Shown: positions 52,916 through 61,871 of the stretch, piece after piece
How positions within the stretch are numbered: the stretch's first letter is position 1
How the letters are laid out: each line of letters begins with the position of its first letter
Assembly (NCBI GenBank): GCA_050951845.1
Contig: JBMNJV010000005.1
Coordinates: forward strand, 186,001 to 250,000
Direction of reading: 5' to 3'
Source: UBA5436 sp050951845
Lineage (GTDB): Bacteria; Bacillota; Clostridia; Saccharofermentanales; DTU023
DNA: 64,000 nucleotides
Made by a program: the position numbers and the translations under genes
Notes under the pieces: generated by a model
Databases searched by the model: none
Told to the model about the DNA's origin: nothing
Seen by the model: the letters and a program-made list of their open reading frames with translations, nothing else

Positions 52916-55900
52916 TCACATGTTTTTGAAACCACCTATTCTTTTTCTGAAAATAATTGTAATTACTGCAATTAATAACAATATCAATTCTATCCAAATA
53001 TAACTTAGTTCTCCGGTTTTCGGAAAATCTGAATCAAAAGGCACTGCAGGAGTTTTTGGAGTTGTTGGGGTTTTCGGTACTGTAGGCTCAGTCGGAATTT
53101 GAGGTTTCGTCGGAATCTGCGGTTTCGTCGGTACCTCCGGCTTTGTCGGTACCTCCGGCTTTGTCGGTACTTGCGGCTCTGTCGGCACTTGCGGCTCTGT
53201 CGGCACTTCCGGTTCTGTCGGTACCTCCGGTTCTGTCGGTACTTCCGGTTCTGTCGGTACTTCCGGTTCTGTCGGTACTTCCGGCTCTTCGATTGTCACA
53301 GTCTGCTCTTCGTCGTTGATATCTTTATGTTCAGCAATCAATTCACCTTTATAATATAATTCTTCAAATACTACTAAATCTTTGCCGGCTAATGTACTGC
53401 CGTCAAAAGTAAATGTGATTTCTATTGCACCGTCTTTTGTTTCTGCGACAAAAGTTGTTTCAGCCTTTGCAATTACTTTAGTCGGGTCAGCCTTATCTAC
53501 CAGTTCTCCTTTAACCGCATACGTTTCACCTGCAATTAAACCTATGTAAGAAACGGTGTCTTTAACTGACAGATCTGTCAGAGCATGATCTTGTTTATTA
53601 CCATTGCTGAATATAGCTGTTGTTCCTATTTCTACCGGCAATACGGTAATAATTTGTCTTTCATCATTCACATCTTCATGACTTGCTACTTCTTCGCCGT
53701 TTTCCTTGACAAAGACTTTTTCAAACACTACTAATTGCTTACCTGCGCATTCTGCTAAATCGATTTCACCAAAGTCAACCGTTACATGACCTTTTCTGAA
53801 TTCAGGTGTAAATTCCAGTTCTGCCGTTGCTAAAACTACCGAAGGATCATCTCGTAATACCAGACTTGCTTTCGCCAGATATACTTCACTCTCAATTAAA
53901 TCTTCATAGCAGATCACGTCGGCAATTTTTACAGTCTTAACAGCGTGTGCTTCCTGACCTTTTGTATCTGCGTTAAACGCCGAGGTCGAGATCTGCGGTT
54001 CATATGCCCGGTTCGGTATGTCGGTTAATTGTACACCTTTCTGTGCAATGACCTTGAAACTCACCGGCTCACCTTGATGATAACCTTTCGGTGCGGCCAA
54101 TTCTTCGATCGTATACTCCGAATTAATACCTAAGCCTTTGATTACAAACGGCGTTCCGTCGGTTACCCAGATAGCTTCTCTGCCGCCTTGTTTGACTACA
54201 TAACCGTTTTCATCTAAACGCACTACTTTGCCGTCTTGATCCAAAAGTCTTAAAGTCGCTCCGATAACAGGTTGACCTGTTTTGCTGTCTATTTTGCTGA
54301 AAGATACCTGAGTCGGCTCGTTTTCGACCTTAATCTCCAGTAAGCTGTCCTCTGCTACCGCTATCGGCCGTGATTCGCCTTCTTTAATATAACCGTCCGC
54401 AGCTTTTACTTCTTCTAAAAAATACGTACCATACGGTAAGTCTTTAATCAGGATTTCACCGTTTTCGTCTGTGACAAAAATAGTCTTGCCCGTATCCGGG
54501 TTAACCATCATACGTTTTGTCCCGTCAGCCAAAATCTTGAACAAATTGAACTCTATACCTTTTAACGGTTTGTTCGTGAATTTATCCAGCTTGATAACCT
54601 TGACATCTTTGGTTGCCGGCTTGTTCTCAATCGGTTGCGGTAAAACAGTTATCTTATCTGCGGTTGCCGGTACGTCTGTTTCAATCTTAATAAAGCATTG
54701 ATTCTCATTTAATAAGAATCCGTCTTTGGTTGAAATTTCCTTGAAATAGTAATTCCCTTGCGGTATATCCTTCGCTGTCATTTTTCCGTCTTTATCCGGA
54801 GTCATGACCGCCACTAAACTGTCTTTGGCTAAGCCTAAAACTTCTTCCGCCGTGTACATGCCGACCACGATATTCTCAAAACCCGACTCTTCAAAGTAAG
54901 GTGTTGAAAGCAGCATCTTCTTTAAGTTTACGTCCAGCTTCTGACGTTTGTTCTCAATCAGCGGTGTTTCTTTTAAGTCTGCCTCTATTTGCTTTTCTTG
55001 TGGCGTGAACTCAAATGTACGTTTCTCCGGATCAGTTATATAACCTTGCGGTGCTTTGACTTCTTTCAGTTCATATTTACCTAAAGGTATTCTCGACAGC
55101 ACAATCGGTTGAGCTCTTTCTGTAGTAACTTTTGTATCTGCCAGCTCTTTATCCGCCAATTGCTCTTCGGTTAATTCCGGTAAAGTTATAACTTGATATT
55201 TCCGATATAGAACTTTTCCTTCACTATCCAAAATATCTTTTTGAGCAAATAATAAAAATTGGTCTTTCTTGTAGAAAGTTGTCTGTCCGTCATAAGACTT
55301 AATATCTTCTCGGGCTTTGAGTTTGAATTCGGCTCCCGCCAGGTAACCGTTTTCGTAAACAGCCTGCTTGTATGTAAACGTTTCTTCGGCTACTTCACCT
55401 TTTTGATATGTTCCGTCTTTAACCATTTTGGTTAAAGTAAATTCGAGTAAACCCGTTTCGCCGTCCGGTACTTCCAGTTCATGCACTATATTGCCTGCTC
55501 TATCCTTTACTGTATAACGCCCCTCATTTACCACTTGTCCGAAGTGTCCGTTTTTGTCAGTTTTAATCTTCAGCGTTTCGGTAAATACTCCCGGCGATTT
55601 TCTCCGGAGCTCAGGCTCCGGCTTTAAGCCGGCAACCGGCTTCACTTCCGGTTCAATTTCATTAAGTCCGGTTCCGTCAGGTTCTGTTTCGCCAGGTTCG
55701 GTTTCAACAGCTTCTGTTTCATTAAGTGCAGTTTCGTCAGATCCGGTTTCGCCAGATCCGGTTTCGTCAGATCCGGTTTCGCCGGCTTCTGCTTCATTAA
55801 GTTCAGTTTTGCTGATCTCGGTTTCACCTTGCTCAGTTTCTTCAGCGGATGTGCTTTCAAAGATTGTTTCTGCTCCGGCCGTTGTAGTCTCAGTAATTCC

Positions 55901-58900
55901 GGCAGCTTCTGTTTCTGATATCGGTTCAGTTGCAGTAGGTTCTGTTCTTTCTGTTGATTCGAACTTGGTTACAACTCTTGTTACAATGAATTCTTCATCA
56001 GCTCTCGGTACTTCTACCTCTTTGCCGATGGTTTTACCTTGTTTTTGGACAGGTAAAGTAATAGTTTTGGTTGTCCAGCACTTAAACAGTTCACCTTGTT
56101 TGTGTATAGTCAGCTCACCGTATTGCGGTTCGTTCTCTATCACAACTTCAATGATTTCATCTAAATCTTGATCGATAATATCAACTGTACTTTCTGCAAC
56201 TTCGAATTCTTTTGGTTGTTTAAGATAGACGTAACCGGCAGGTGTTACCACTTCTTCGATAAGATATGTGCCCGGCTTGATTTTTAGCGGCGTTACCGTT
56301 GTACCTGCATCTTCGGTCACTACATAAAATGTCCCCGGCAGGATATCACCTTGCTGTTCAGCGGTGGTCATAAACGTGTCATACCATTGAGAACCGACTT
56401 TTTGTCTGACATATTCACCTGTTGCTTTATCCTTGATCTTAAAACCGGCCGAACTTAAGATTACTTCTTTACCGGTTACCGCATCTTTTTTCACAATACG
56501 TACAGGATATCTTGCAGGTACATTATTAATTGTATATTCGACAATTTTTTGTTCATGTTCCTGAACATCAAACGTAAACGGTTTCTTTAACAAATCCGTT
56601 TCAATCTCGCCTTTGGTTTGTTTAATTTGGTATTTACCGTAAGCAAGCTTACCCGATCTGGCATTACCGTTGATATCGGTTACCAGTACGCATTTTTCAT
56701 TCACATAATAGTCATTAATATGTTTTAAAGCTTCGTCAAATGAACCGTATTTATCTACATACTTGCAGGCAATTGCTACGAATTCCGCATCAGGTTCCAC
56801 CCCTATTACTTCAGTTTCCGCCCCGTCTGTAATAACTTTTCGCAAATCAAACTGACCCAGTTTTACCTGCTCTTTTAACTCTATTTCTTCAGCAGTCAAA
56901 TCGTGCAAAACTGTTAATTGTTCTTGTATACCGGTAGTTTTAATACTATAAGTAAACAGCTTATCGTTAACTAAATAACCGGTCGGTGCTTTGATTTCTT
57001 GTACTGTTAATAAGCCCAGAGGTATTGCTACCTGACCGGCTGAATTATAGTAAAAACCTTTGCCGTCTTTATCTGTCATACTGTCTATTCCTGCTTTTCC
57101 GTCTTTGCCGGTCGTAATTATCCAGATATTATCCGCCGGTCTGTCCGGGACAGCAGCATTTTTAACACCTTTATAGAATTTCAGTTCCAATACAGCTCCC
57201 TCAAGTGAGGCAGCACCTTGCGGATACGGTTGACCGGTGGCGGAATCTGCTTTTGCTGCCAACCAATCAAAAGTTGCAGTTTGCGGCATGTTTGTCAGAT
57301 TCACAATATTTACAGGTACGGCTCTTTTATTTCTGGCATCAACCTTGTACACTTTGCCGTTTAATGCATAACCGCTGCCCTCTGTATTAAGTTCTCTCAC
57401 ATAATAAGTACCCGGCAATAAATCAGTTATGATATTAGATTTTCCGTTCCCGGCTAAAGTAAATATTCTCTCAACACCGTTTTTATCCTGATAACGGTTT
57501 GTGTCATTTCGAGCATCTTTTTCTGTTTTATAAAGACCAAATGTTATACCCGTAAAGTCATAGGCACTATTACCGTCTGTAATCATCTTATCTGCAGATT
57601 TTTTTACTATTTGAATTTCCGCCGGGGTTACCGGTTCTGCTATTTTAGCAACAACATCTACAATAACGGTTGTATTCGTCATGTCAGCTCTGATCGTTCT
57701 GACAAATGTGCCGGAATTCAGTTCATAGCCTTTGGAAGCTTTGGTTTCCTTGATCCTGATCGCACCTAAAGGTATTACCGGTATACTGTTCCTTGTGTAT
57801 AAAGTACCGGATATTAAGTAATCGGTATTAAATCTTACTACACCGTCCGCATCTGTTTTAAACACCCATGTTCTGGCCGGCGTTTTGCCGGCTAAGTCAG
57901 TTGCAGTCGCATTTGCCGGATAATTACCTTTGAAATACTCTACTTTGAACTCTGCACCGGCTAAAGTATGATCTCCTGCCGGCAGTTGAGGATTGGACTG
58001 ATCGCCCGTAGTTTCATCCGTTTTTTTAAGCACGATATCCAAAGCACTATATAAAGGCTCATCTTTGAAATAAAATCTATTCACTGTTTTGTTTTGTGCT
58101 TGTAATTCGGACAAAGCTAAAACTTCTTCCTCATAGACATTGTCGTCCGGTACATAACCGCAGGAAGTTTTGGTTTCTTTGAAATAGTATATACCGGGAA
58201 TTATTTCTTCTCTGTTCGACTTACCGTTACTGTCTAAGGTAAAAGTGAGCAATGGCGACTTATCGGCAATTGCATCAGCTCTTGACCCGTACATTTTGTA
58301 TTCAATATCTTTTAAAGAATATGCATTGTTATTATCTGTATAGAGAGGAATCTCCGATGCCTTTTCAATTTCCACCGGTACAGGAACAGATTTGTTTGAA
58401 ACGGTAAGCATATTAAATGTTTCGACCCTTTCCAGGGGCTCTGTTCCGTTCATCGCTTGTTTAATCTTCCGGATGAAGATTTCTTTGTTAACTATGTAGT
58501 CTTCAGGCGGTTTGGTTTCTTGGATTGTAACTGTGCCTAAAGGGATTGCGGGGTAACCTTGTGCGGTTAAATAAAAGTTATCACCTGACACTTTGTAGTT
58601 ATAGGTTTGACCGTTATAGGTAAAACTTTCTTGTCCTCTTCTGAAATTTACAACTCCGTTCCCGTCAGTTCTCAGTACCCAGGTTCTGGCCGGAGTTACA
58701 CCTAAAGTCCCGGGATCTACATTATCCTCATATTCTCCGTCATAAAATTTAACCGTAAATTCTGCCAAAGCTAAAAGTTCTTTTGTGTTGGCATCTTGTT
58801 TTTTCAGCAGAATAGAAATCGGATCATCCAACGGTTGATCCTTGACCTTGATTTCAGTCGTTTTACCGGGTTCCAAGACCGCTTTATAAATCTTTTTGTC

Positions 58901-60394
58901 TGACAAAAAGCCTTTCGGAGCTTTCGTTTCTTTTATATAGCAGGTACCGGCAGGCAGATTCGTTAAAACATTGGTTGAACCGCTGAGGGTGGTAATTAAT
59001 GTACCTTTGGAGTTTATACCACTGTTTGCATCAGCTTCGGTTACATAAACACCATAGGTTGCTCCGGCTAAACTATAACAGTTATTGCCGTTTGTCACAG
59101 TCGGATCGGCCGATGATTTTAAGAGTTTTAAACCTGATTCTTCCGGCACTTCGGTTGATTTTATTTGTGCTGTTTGATTAGGTTTTATTTCAACTCGGTG
59201 AACATCCGGATCAAGCTTAAAACCTTTAGATGCTTTGATTTCCTTGACATAATATGTTCCGATCGCAATATCACTTATAATATTTGAACTGCCGTCTGAC
59301 TTCGTGATAAGTAATTGTTCGACACCCTGCTCGTTTTTATAACGATTTCTGTCAGCATCGGCATCTGCTTTCGAACTATAAATAGCATACTCGGCATCAG
59401 CCAGAGAGTAATTCGAATTATTATTTGTAGCTGTGGGTTCAGAGGATACTTTCAGCAGTTTGAGTTTACCGGTTTCTTTGATTTCTATACTGCCGGATAT
59501 TGCATGTATTACTTGCATGTTAGAACCAACCGCTACCGTACTCGGTGTCTGGGGCGTGTAATAAATATCAGCTGTGGGATTCAATAACTTAATCGTGCCT
59601 TCTTTTATTTTCGAATAAACAAATCCGTAAAAATTCAAAAAAGATTTAACTTCATTCCAGGTTGCAAAAGTTGTTACAGTTCCGCCGGTAGCCCTCACAA
59701 TATCTGCATCAAATGAAAAATACCAACTGTAAAAAAATGCATTTAGCGGACTTTTCAGCCCGGACACAGTTACTACATCAGCTAAATCTTCACCCGGTCT
59801 TTCTGTTTGCCAAGCATTAATCAATTTTTGTGTCACGGCATCAGATACACCTGGTTGTTGGATTATGCCGGATAAAAAGGCAAAAGCGGCGTGATTGATC
59901 AATTGTTGTTCATTGCCGTAATAATTAATAATCTTTTCTTTTAAATACCAAACCGGATAACGTTGATTGGTATATGCGCCAAAGAATTGTCGATAATTCT
60001 CGTTATTAACTTCCGTGGAATTGAGCGTTATTCTGTCGGTATATGTCGTTCCGGCAACAATAGTCGGATTGGCACAAAAAGCAATTTTTCCATTTATATG
60101 CATAGTGTATGTTTGCGGTGTATACAGACCGCCGTTGGTTAAAAATATTGCATCTGTACCATAAATCTGCTTCAAATCTGAAATTGCCTGATCTGTCAAA
60201 TTCATAGTCAGTACACTCATCAAGTCACCGCTCGTACTCAGTGTATAACTGCCCGTACTATGATCTGCAGTTACTGCGGGTGGTGCCGCTTCCACTTGCG
60301 GGCTTGATATAACAGGAATCATACCGAGTATTATGCTTAATACCAAAAGAAGCGTTAATCGCTTGTTCTGCTTTTTCACTTTAGTTTGAGTCAT
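52916..60394 (-). CDS. Giant multidomain cell-wall-anchored adhesin (SpaA/Cna-B repeats, TQ domains)
   Basis: 2492 residues. Signal peptide (1-37). Residues ~45-300 resemble a thioester (TQXA) domain with FCANP Cys107, though the usual later TQxAIW-type Gln is not evident (NHAAFAF instead). Then about 13-14 SpaA/Cna-B-like beta domains (KLLKVSSEPT..., KKQDANTKEL...), alternating between a short type (NNxYSLAGATYGVY) and a longer one with PARTWVxxTDxxGVVxF. A Thr/Glu/Gly spacer occupies ~1480-1600. Two VaFE/TQ-type ester-bond domains follow (VVFEKVFVKENGEEVASHEDVN; VVFEELYYKGELIAEHKDIN), then 11 VPTEP-type hexapeptides, FPKTG (2457-2461), a membrane helix and RKRIGGFK. A sortase should link it to the wall; none is in the window. 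AGGAG RBS; structured leader upstream. Confidence 0.88.
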   Translation of the reverse strand: MTQTKVKKQNKRLTLLLVLSIILGMIPVISSPQVEAAPPAVTADHSTGSYTLSTSGDLMSVLTMNLTDQAISDLKQIYGTDAIFLTNGGLYTPQTYTMHINGKIAFCANPTIVAGTTYTDRITLNSTEVNNENYRQFFGAYTNQRYPVWYLKEKIINYYGNEQQLINHAAFAFLSGIIQQPGVSDAVTQKLINAWQTERPGEDLADVVTVSGLKSPLNAFFYSWYFSFDADIVRATGGTVTTFATWNEVKSFLNFYGFVYSKIKEGTIKLLNPTADIYYTPQTPSTVAVGSNMQVIHAISGSIEIKETGKLKLLKVSSEPTATNNNSNYSLADAEYAIYSSKADADADRNRYKNEQGVEQLLITKSDGSSNIISDIAIGTYYVKEIKASKGFKLDPDVHRVEIKPNQTAQIKSTEVPEESGLKLLKSSADPTVTNGNNCYSLAGATYGVYVTEADANSGINSKGTLITTLSGSTNVLTNLPAGTCYIKETKAPKGFLSDKKIYKAVLEPGKTTEIKVKDQPLDDPISILLKKQDANTKELLALAEFTVKFYDGEYEDNVDPGTLGVTPARTWVLRTDGNGVVNFRRGQESFTYNGQTYNYKVSGDNFYLTAQGYPAIPLGTVTIQETKPPEDYIVNKEIFIRKIKQAMNGTEPLERVETFNMLTVSNKSVPVPVEIEKASEIPLYTDNNNAYSLKDIEYKMYGSRADAIADKSPLLTFTLDSNGKSNREEIIPGIYYFKETKTSCGYVPDDNVYEEEVLALSELQAQNKTVNRFYFKDEPLYSALDIVLKKTDETTGDQSNPQLPAGDHTLAGAEFKVEYFKGNYPANATATDLAGKTPARTWVFKTDADGVVRFNTDYLISGTLYTRNSIPVIPLGAIRIKETKASKGYELNSGTFVRTIRADMTNTTVIVDVVAKIAEPVTPAEIQIVKKSADKMITDGNSAYDFTGITFGLYKTEKDARNDTNRYQDKNGVERIFTLAGNGKSNIITDLLPGTYYVRELNTEGSGYALNGKVYKVDARNKRAVPVNIVNLTNMPQTATFDWLAAKADSATGQPYPQGAASLEGAVLELKFYKGVKNAAVPDRPADNIWIITTGKDGKAGIDSMTDKDGKGFYYNSAGQVAIPLGLLTVQEIKAPTGYLVNDKLFTYSIKTTGIQEQLTVLHDLTAEEIELKEQVKLGQFDLRKVITDGAETEVIGVEPDAEFVAIACKYVDKYGSFDEALKHINDYYVNEKCVLVTDINGNARSGKLAYGKYQIKQTKGEIETDLLKKPFTFDVQEHEQKIVEYTINNVPARYPVRIVKKDAVTGKEVILSSAGFKIKDKATGEYVRQKVGSQWYDTFMTTAEQQGDILPGTFYVVTEDAGTTVTPLKIKPGTYLIEEVVTPAGYVYLKQPKEFEVAESTVDIIDQDLDEIIEVVIENEPQYGELTIHKQGELFKCWTTKTITLPVQKQGKTIGKEVEVPRADEEFIVTRVVTKFESTERTEPTATEPISETEAAGITETTTAGAETIFESTSAEETEQGETEISKTELNEAEAGETGSDETGSGETGSDETALNETEAVETEPGETEPDGTGLNEIEPEVKPVAGLKPEPELRRKSPGVFTETLKIKTDKNGHFGQVVNEGRYTVKDRAGNIVHELEVPDGETGLLEFTLTKMVKDGTYQKGEVAEETFTYKQAVYENGYLAGAEFKLKAREDIKSYDGQTTFYKKDQFLLFAQKDILDSEGKVLYRKYQVITLPELTEEQLADKELADTKVTTERAQPIVLSRIPLGKYELKEVKAPQGYITDPEKRTFEFTPQEKQIEADLKETPLIENKRQKLDVNLKKMLLSTPYFEESGFENIVVGMYTAEEVLGLAKDSLVAVMTPDKDGKMTAKDIPQGNYYFKEISTKDGFLLNENQCFIKIETDVPATADKITVLPQPIENKPATKDVKVIKLDKFTNKPLKGIEFNLFKILADGTKRMMVNPDTGKTIFVTDENGEILIKDLPYGTYFLEEVKAADGYIKEGESRPIAVAEDSLLEIKVENEPTQVSFSKIDSKTGQPVIGATLRLLDQDGKVVRLDENGYVVKQGGREAIWVTDGTPFVIKGLGINSEYTIEELAAPKGYHQGEPVSFKVIAQKGVQLTDIPNRAYEPQISTSAFNADTKGQEAHAVKTVKIADVICYEDLIESEVYLAKASLVLRDDPSVVLATAELEFTPEFRKGHVTVDFGEIDLAECAGKQLVVFEKVFVKENGEEVASHEDVNDERQIITVLPVEIGTTAIFSNGNKQDHALTDLSVKDTVSYIGLIAGETYAVKGELVDKADPTKVIAKAETTFVAETKDGAIEITFTFDGSTLAGKDLVVFEELYYKGELIAEHKDINDEEQTVTIEEPEVPTEPEVPTEPEVPTEPEVPTEPEVPTEPQVPTEPQVPTKPEVPTKPEVPTKPQIPTKPQIPTEPTVPKTPTTPKTPAVPFDSDFPKTGELSYIWIELILLLIAVITIIFRKRIGGFKNM
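53084..53281. repeat. 18-bp repeat coding for the proline-rich wall spacer
   Basis: Eleven consecutive hexapeptide codon blocks of type [E/Q][V/I]PT[E/K]P (residues 2372-2437). Nucleotide blocks are near-identical in groups, a substrate for slippage, so copy number probably varies between strains. Confidence 0.9.
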
Positions 60395-60483
60395 AAACTT
60401 CTCCTTTATCTGCTAATTTGTTTTCTGACTTTTTCTACTTCTTGTTTTCCATTTTTAGAATTTCTTTACCTGCTTTCCGGACA

Positions 60484-60522
60484 TCAAAAAAGCAAGCTAA
60501 AACTTAAAATTTTAACTTGCTT
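60484..60522 (-). terminator. Intrinsic terminator in the adhesin leader
   Basis: Minus strand AAGCAAG (60516-60522) pairs with CTTGCTT (60490-60496); TAAAA/TTTTA extends the stem past one mismatch and TTTTTTGA follows. rpsI already has its own terminator at 60764, so this one, 90-130 nt before the adhesin ATG, looks like an attenuator. Confidence 0.72.
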
Positions 60523-60562
60523 AATTGAATTGATTTAATTTGAATTTATTTTTGAAATGTTG

Positions 60563-60650
60563 CTTGGATTATTAATCCAAGTACGATTTTGATTCTATAT
60601 AAAAGCCTGTTGGCGGCAATCAGCTTAACCGGGCTTTACTACACCATCAA
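60563..60650 (-). other. Structured leader RNA of unknown type upstream of the adhesin gene
   Basis: Two elements precede the terminator: a stem AAAGCC(CGG)...(CCG)...GGCTTT (60602-60607 with 60632-60637) preceded by GATGGTGTAGT, and a perfect palindrome CTTGGATTA-T-TAATCCAAG (60563-60581). G+C content rises sharply compared with the flanks. I could not match it to c-di-GMP-I/II or another riboswitch class by eye. Confidence 0.45.
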
Positions 60651-60758
60651 TATACTTTTATTCTAAACAACTTAATACTTGTTTAACTTCTGATATTAAA
60701 CAGCTTAACTCAATTTATAGAGAATTTCAATAATTAAAATAATTTTTCGATTTAAACT

Positions 60759-60789
60759 GAAAAAAGGGAATGCCTTGTAACATTCCCTT
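60759..60789 (-). terminator. Terminator of the rplM-rpsI operon
   Basis: Minus strand AAGGGAATG (60781-60789) pairs with CATTCCCTT (60764-60772) around an 8-nt loop, followed by a T-run (six T). Confidence 0.92.
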
Positions 60790-60853
60790 CCATTTTCGGT
60801 ATTGAAATTCGGATAAACCAAATTTTCGGATACAATGATTTGCAGATAACGAA

Positions 60854-61252
60854 TTAACGTTTTGAGAATTGCGAAGCTTTACGAGCTTTCTTAAGACCGT
60901 ATTTTTTACGTTCTTTAACTCTGGAATCTCTGGACAAGAAACCGTTTTTCTTGAGGGTTGCTTTATATTCATCAGCATCTGCTTCAACCAATGCTCTTGA
61001 AATGCCGTGACGTACCGCACCGGCCTGACCGGAAACTCCGCCGCCGTGAACATTGACCTTAATATCAAATTTCTCGCCTGAACCTGTTGCATTCAAAGGT
61101 TGCATAACAATATAACGCAAAGTTGCGATATCAAAATAATCTTCAAATTTTTTACCGTTGATTTCGATATTGCCTGTACCGGGGTAAAGACGAACTCTTG
61201 CTATTGCACGTTTACGACGACCGGTTCCATAATAAAAATCTTGATTTGCCAT
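60854..61252 (-). CDS. rpsI: 30S ribosomal protein S9
   Basis: 132 residues, normal for S9. N-terminal YYGTGRRKRAIARVRLYPGTG, central GGGVSGQAGAVRHGISRAL, and the conserved basic tail DSRVKERKKYGLKKARKASQFSKR that reaches the P-site tRNA. Second gene of the rplM-rpsI operon, 16 bp after rplM, with AAAGGAG before ATG. Confidence 0.98.
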   Translation of the reverse strand: MANQDFYYGTGRRKRAIARVRLYPGTGNIEINGKKFEDYFDIATLRYIVMQPLNATGSGEKFDIKVNVHGGGVSGQAGAVRHGISRALVEADADEYKATLKKNGFLSRDSRVKERKKYGLKKARKASQFSKR

Positions 61253-61268
61253 TTAATCGCTCCTTTCG

Positions 61269-61697
61269 TTAAATTTCCCAAACCTCAGGTTTTTGTGCTT
61301 GATTATTGTGTTCAGGTCCTGCATAAACTTTTAATTTTTTCAGCATTTGACGACCTAAAGCATTTTTCGGCAACATGCCTTTAACAGCTTTTTTAATGAT
61401 TCTTTCAGGATGTTTTGCTCTGACTTCAGCCAAATTAACTTCCTTCAGACCACCCGGATAACCGCTGTGTCTGCGATACACTTTAGCGTTTTCTTTATTA
61501 CCGCTTACTTTAATCTTGTCTGCATTAACAACAATTACATAATCGCCTGTATCTAAAAACGGTGTGAACTCGGGTTTATGTTTACCGCGCAAAACAGTTG
61601 CAATCTCAGTCGCAACACGACCTAATATCTGGTCTGCAACATCAATTACGTACCACTTGCGTTCAATTTCTGATGGTTTCGCAACATATGTTTTCAT
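61269..61697 (-). CDS. rplM: 50S ribosomal protein L13
   Basis: 142 residues from ATG 61697. MKTYVAKPSEIERKWYVIDV, LGRVATEIATVLRGKHKPEF and GMLPKNALGRQMLKKLKVYAG match L13 throughout. The frame extends five codons to 61712, but GGGAGG lies seven bases before ATG 61697. Promoter at 61758-61786. Confidence 0.98.
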   Translation of the reverse strand: MKTYVAKPSEIERKWYVIDVADQILGRVATEIATVLRGKHKPEFTPFLDTGDYVIVVNADKIKVSGNKENAKVYRRHSGYPGGLKEVNLAEVRAKHPERIIKKAVKGMLPKNALGRQMLKKLKVYAGPEHNNQAQKPEVWEI

Positions 61698-61757
61698 CAA
61701 CTTTCCTCCCAATCGATATTTATTTAAATTATCATTTTACAAAAAACATGCTTTATG

Positions 61758-61786
61758 AATATACCTAAGCAATTGTGCATTGTCAA
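61758..61786 (-). promoter_or_regulatory. Promoter of rplM-rpsI
   Basis: Minus strand perfect TTGACA (61781-61786), 17 bp, TATATT (61758-61763): the strongest promoter match in the window. Confidence 0.8.
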
Positions 61787-61871
61787 GTATTTTTCAAATT
61801 AGAGCAAGCTATCTTTGTTTTTCGTTGTTTTTCTCTATTTTACTCGTATTTTCTCTTAAGGTAATTTCAAA

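Noticed and set aside
53099..53359. Arg/Tyr/Leu-rich plus-strand ORF
   Set aside because: Antisense shadow of the Pro-rich repeat of the adhesin gene.
55554..56171. 205-codon Ser/Val-rich plus-strand ORF
   Set aside because: Antisense shadow of the Thr/Glu spacer of the adhesin; low-complexity mirror without RBS.
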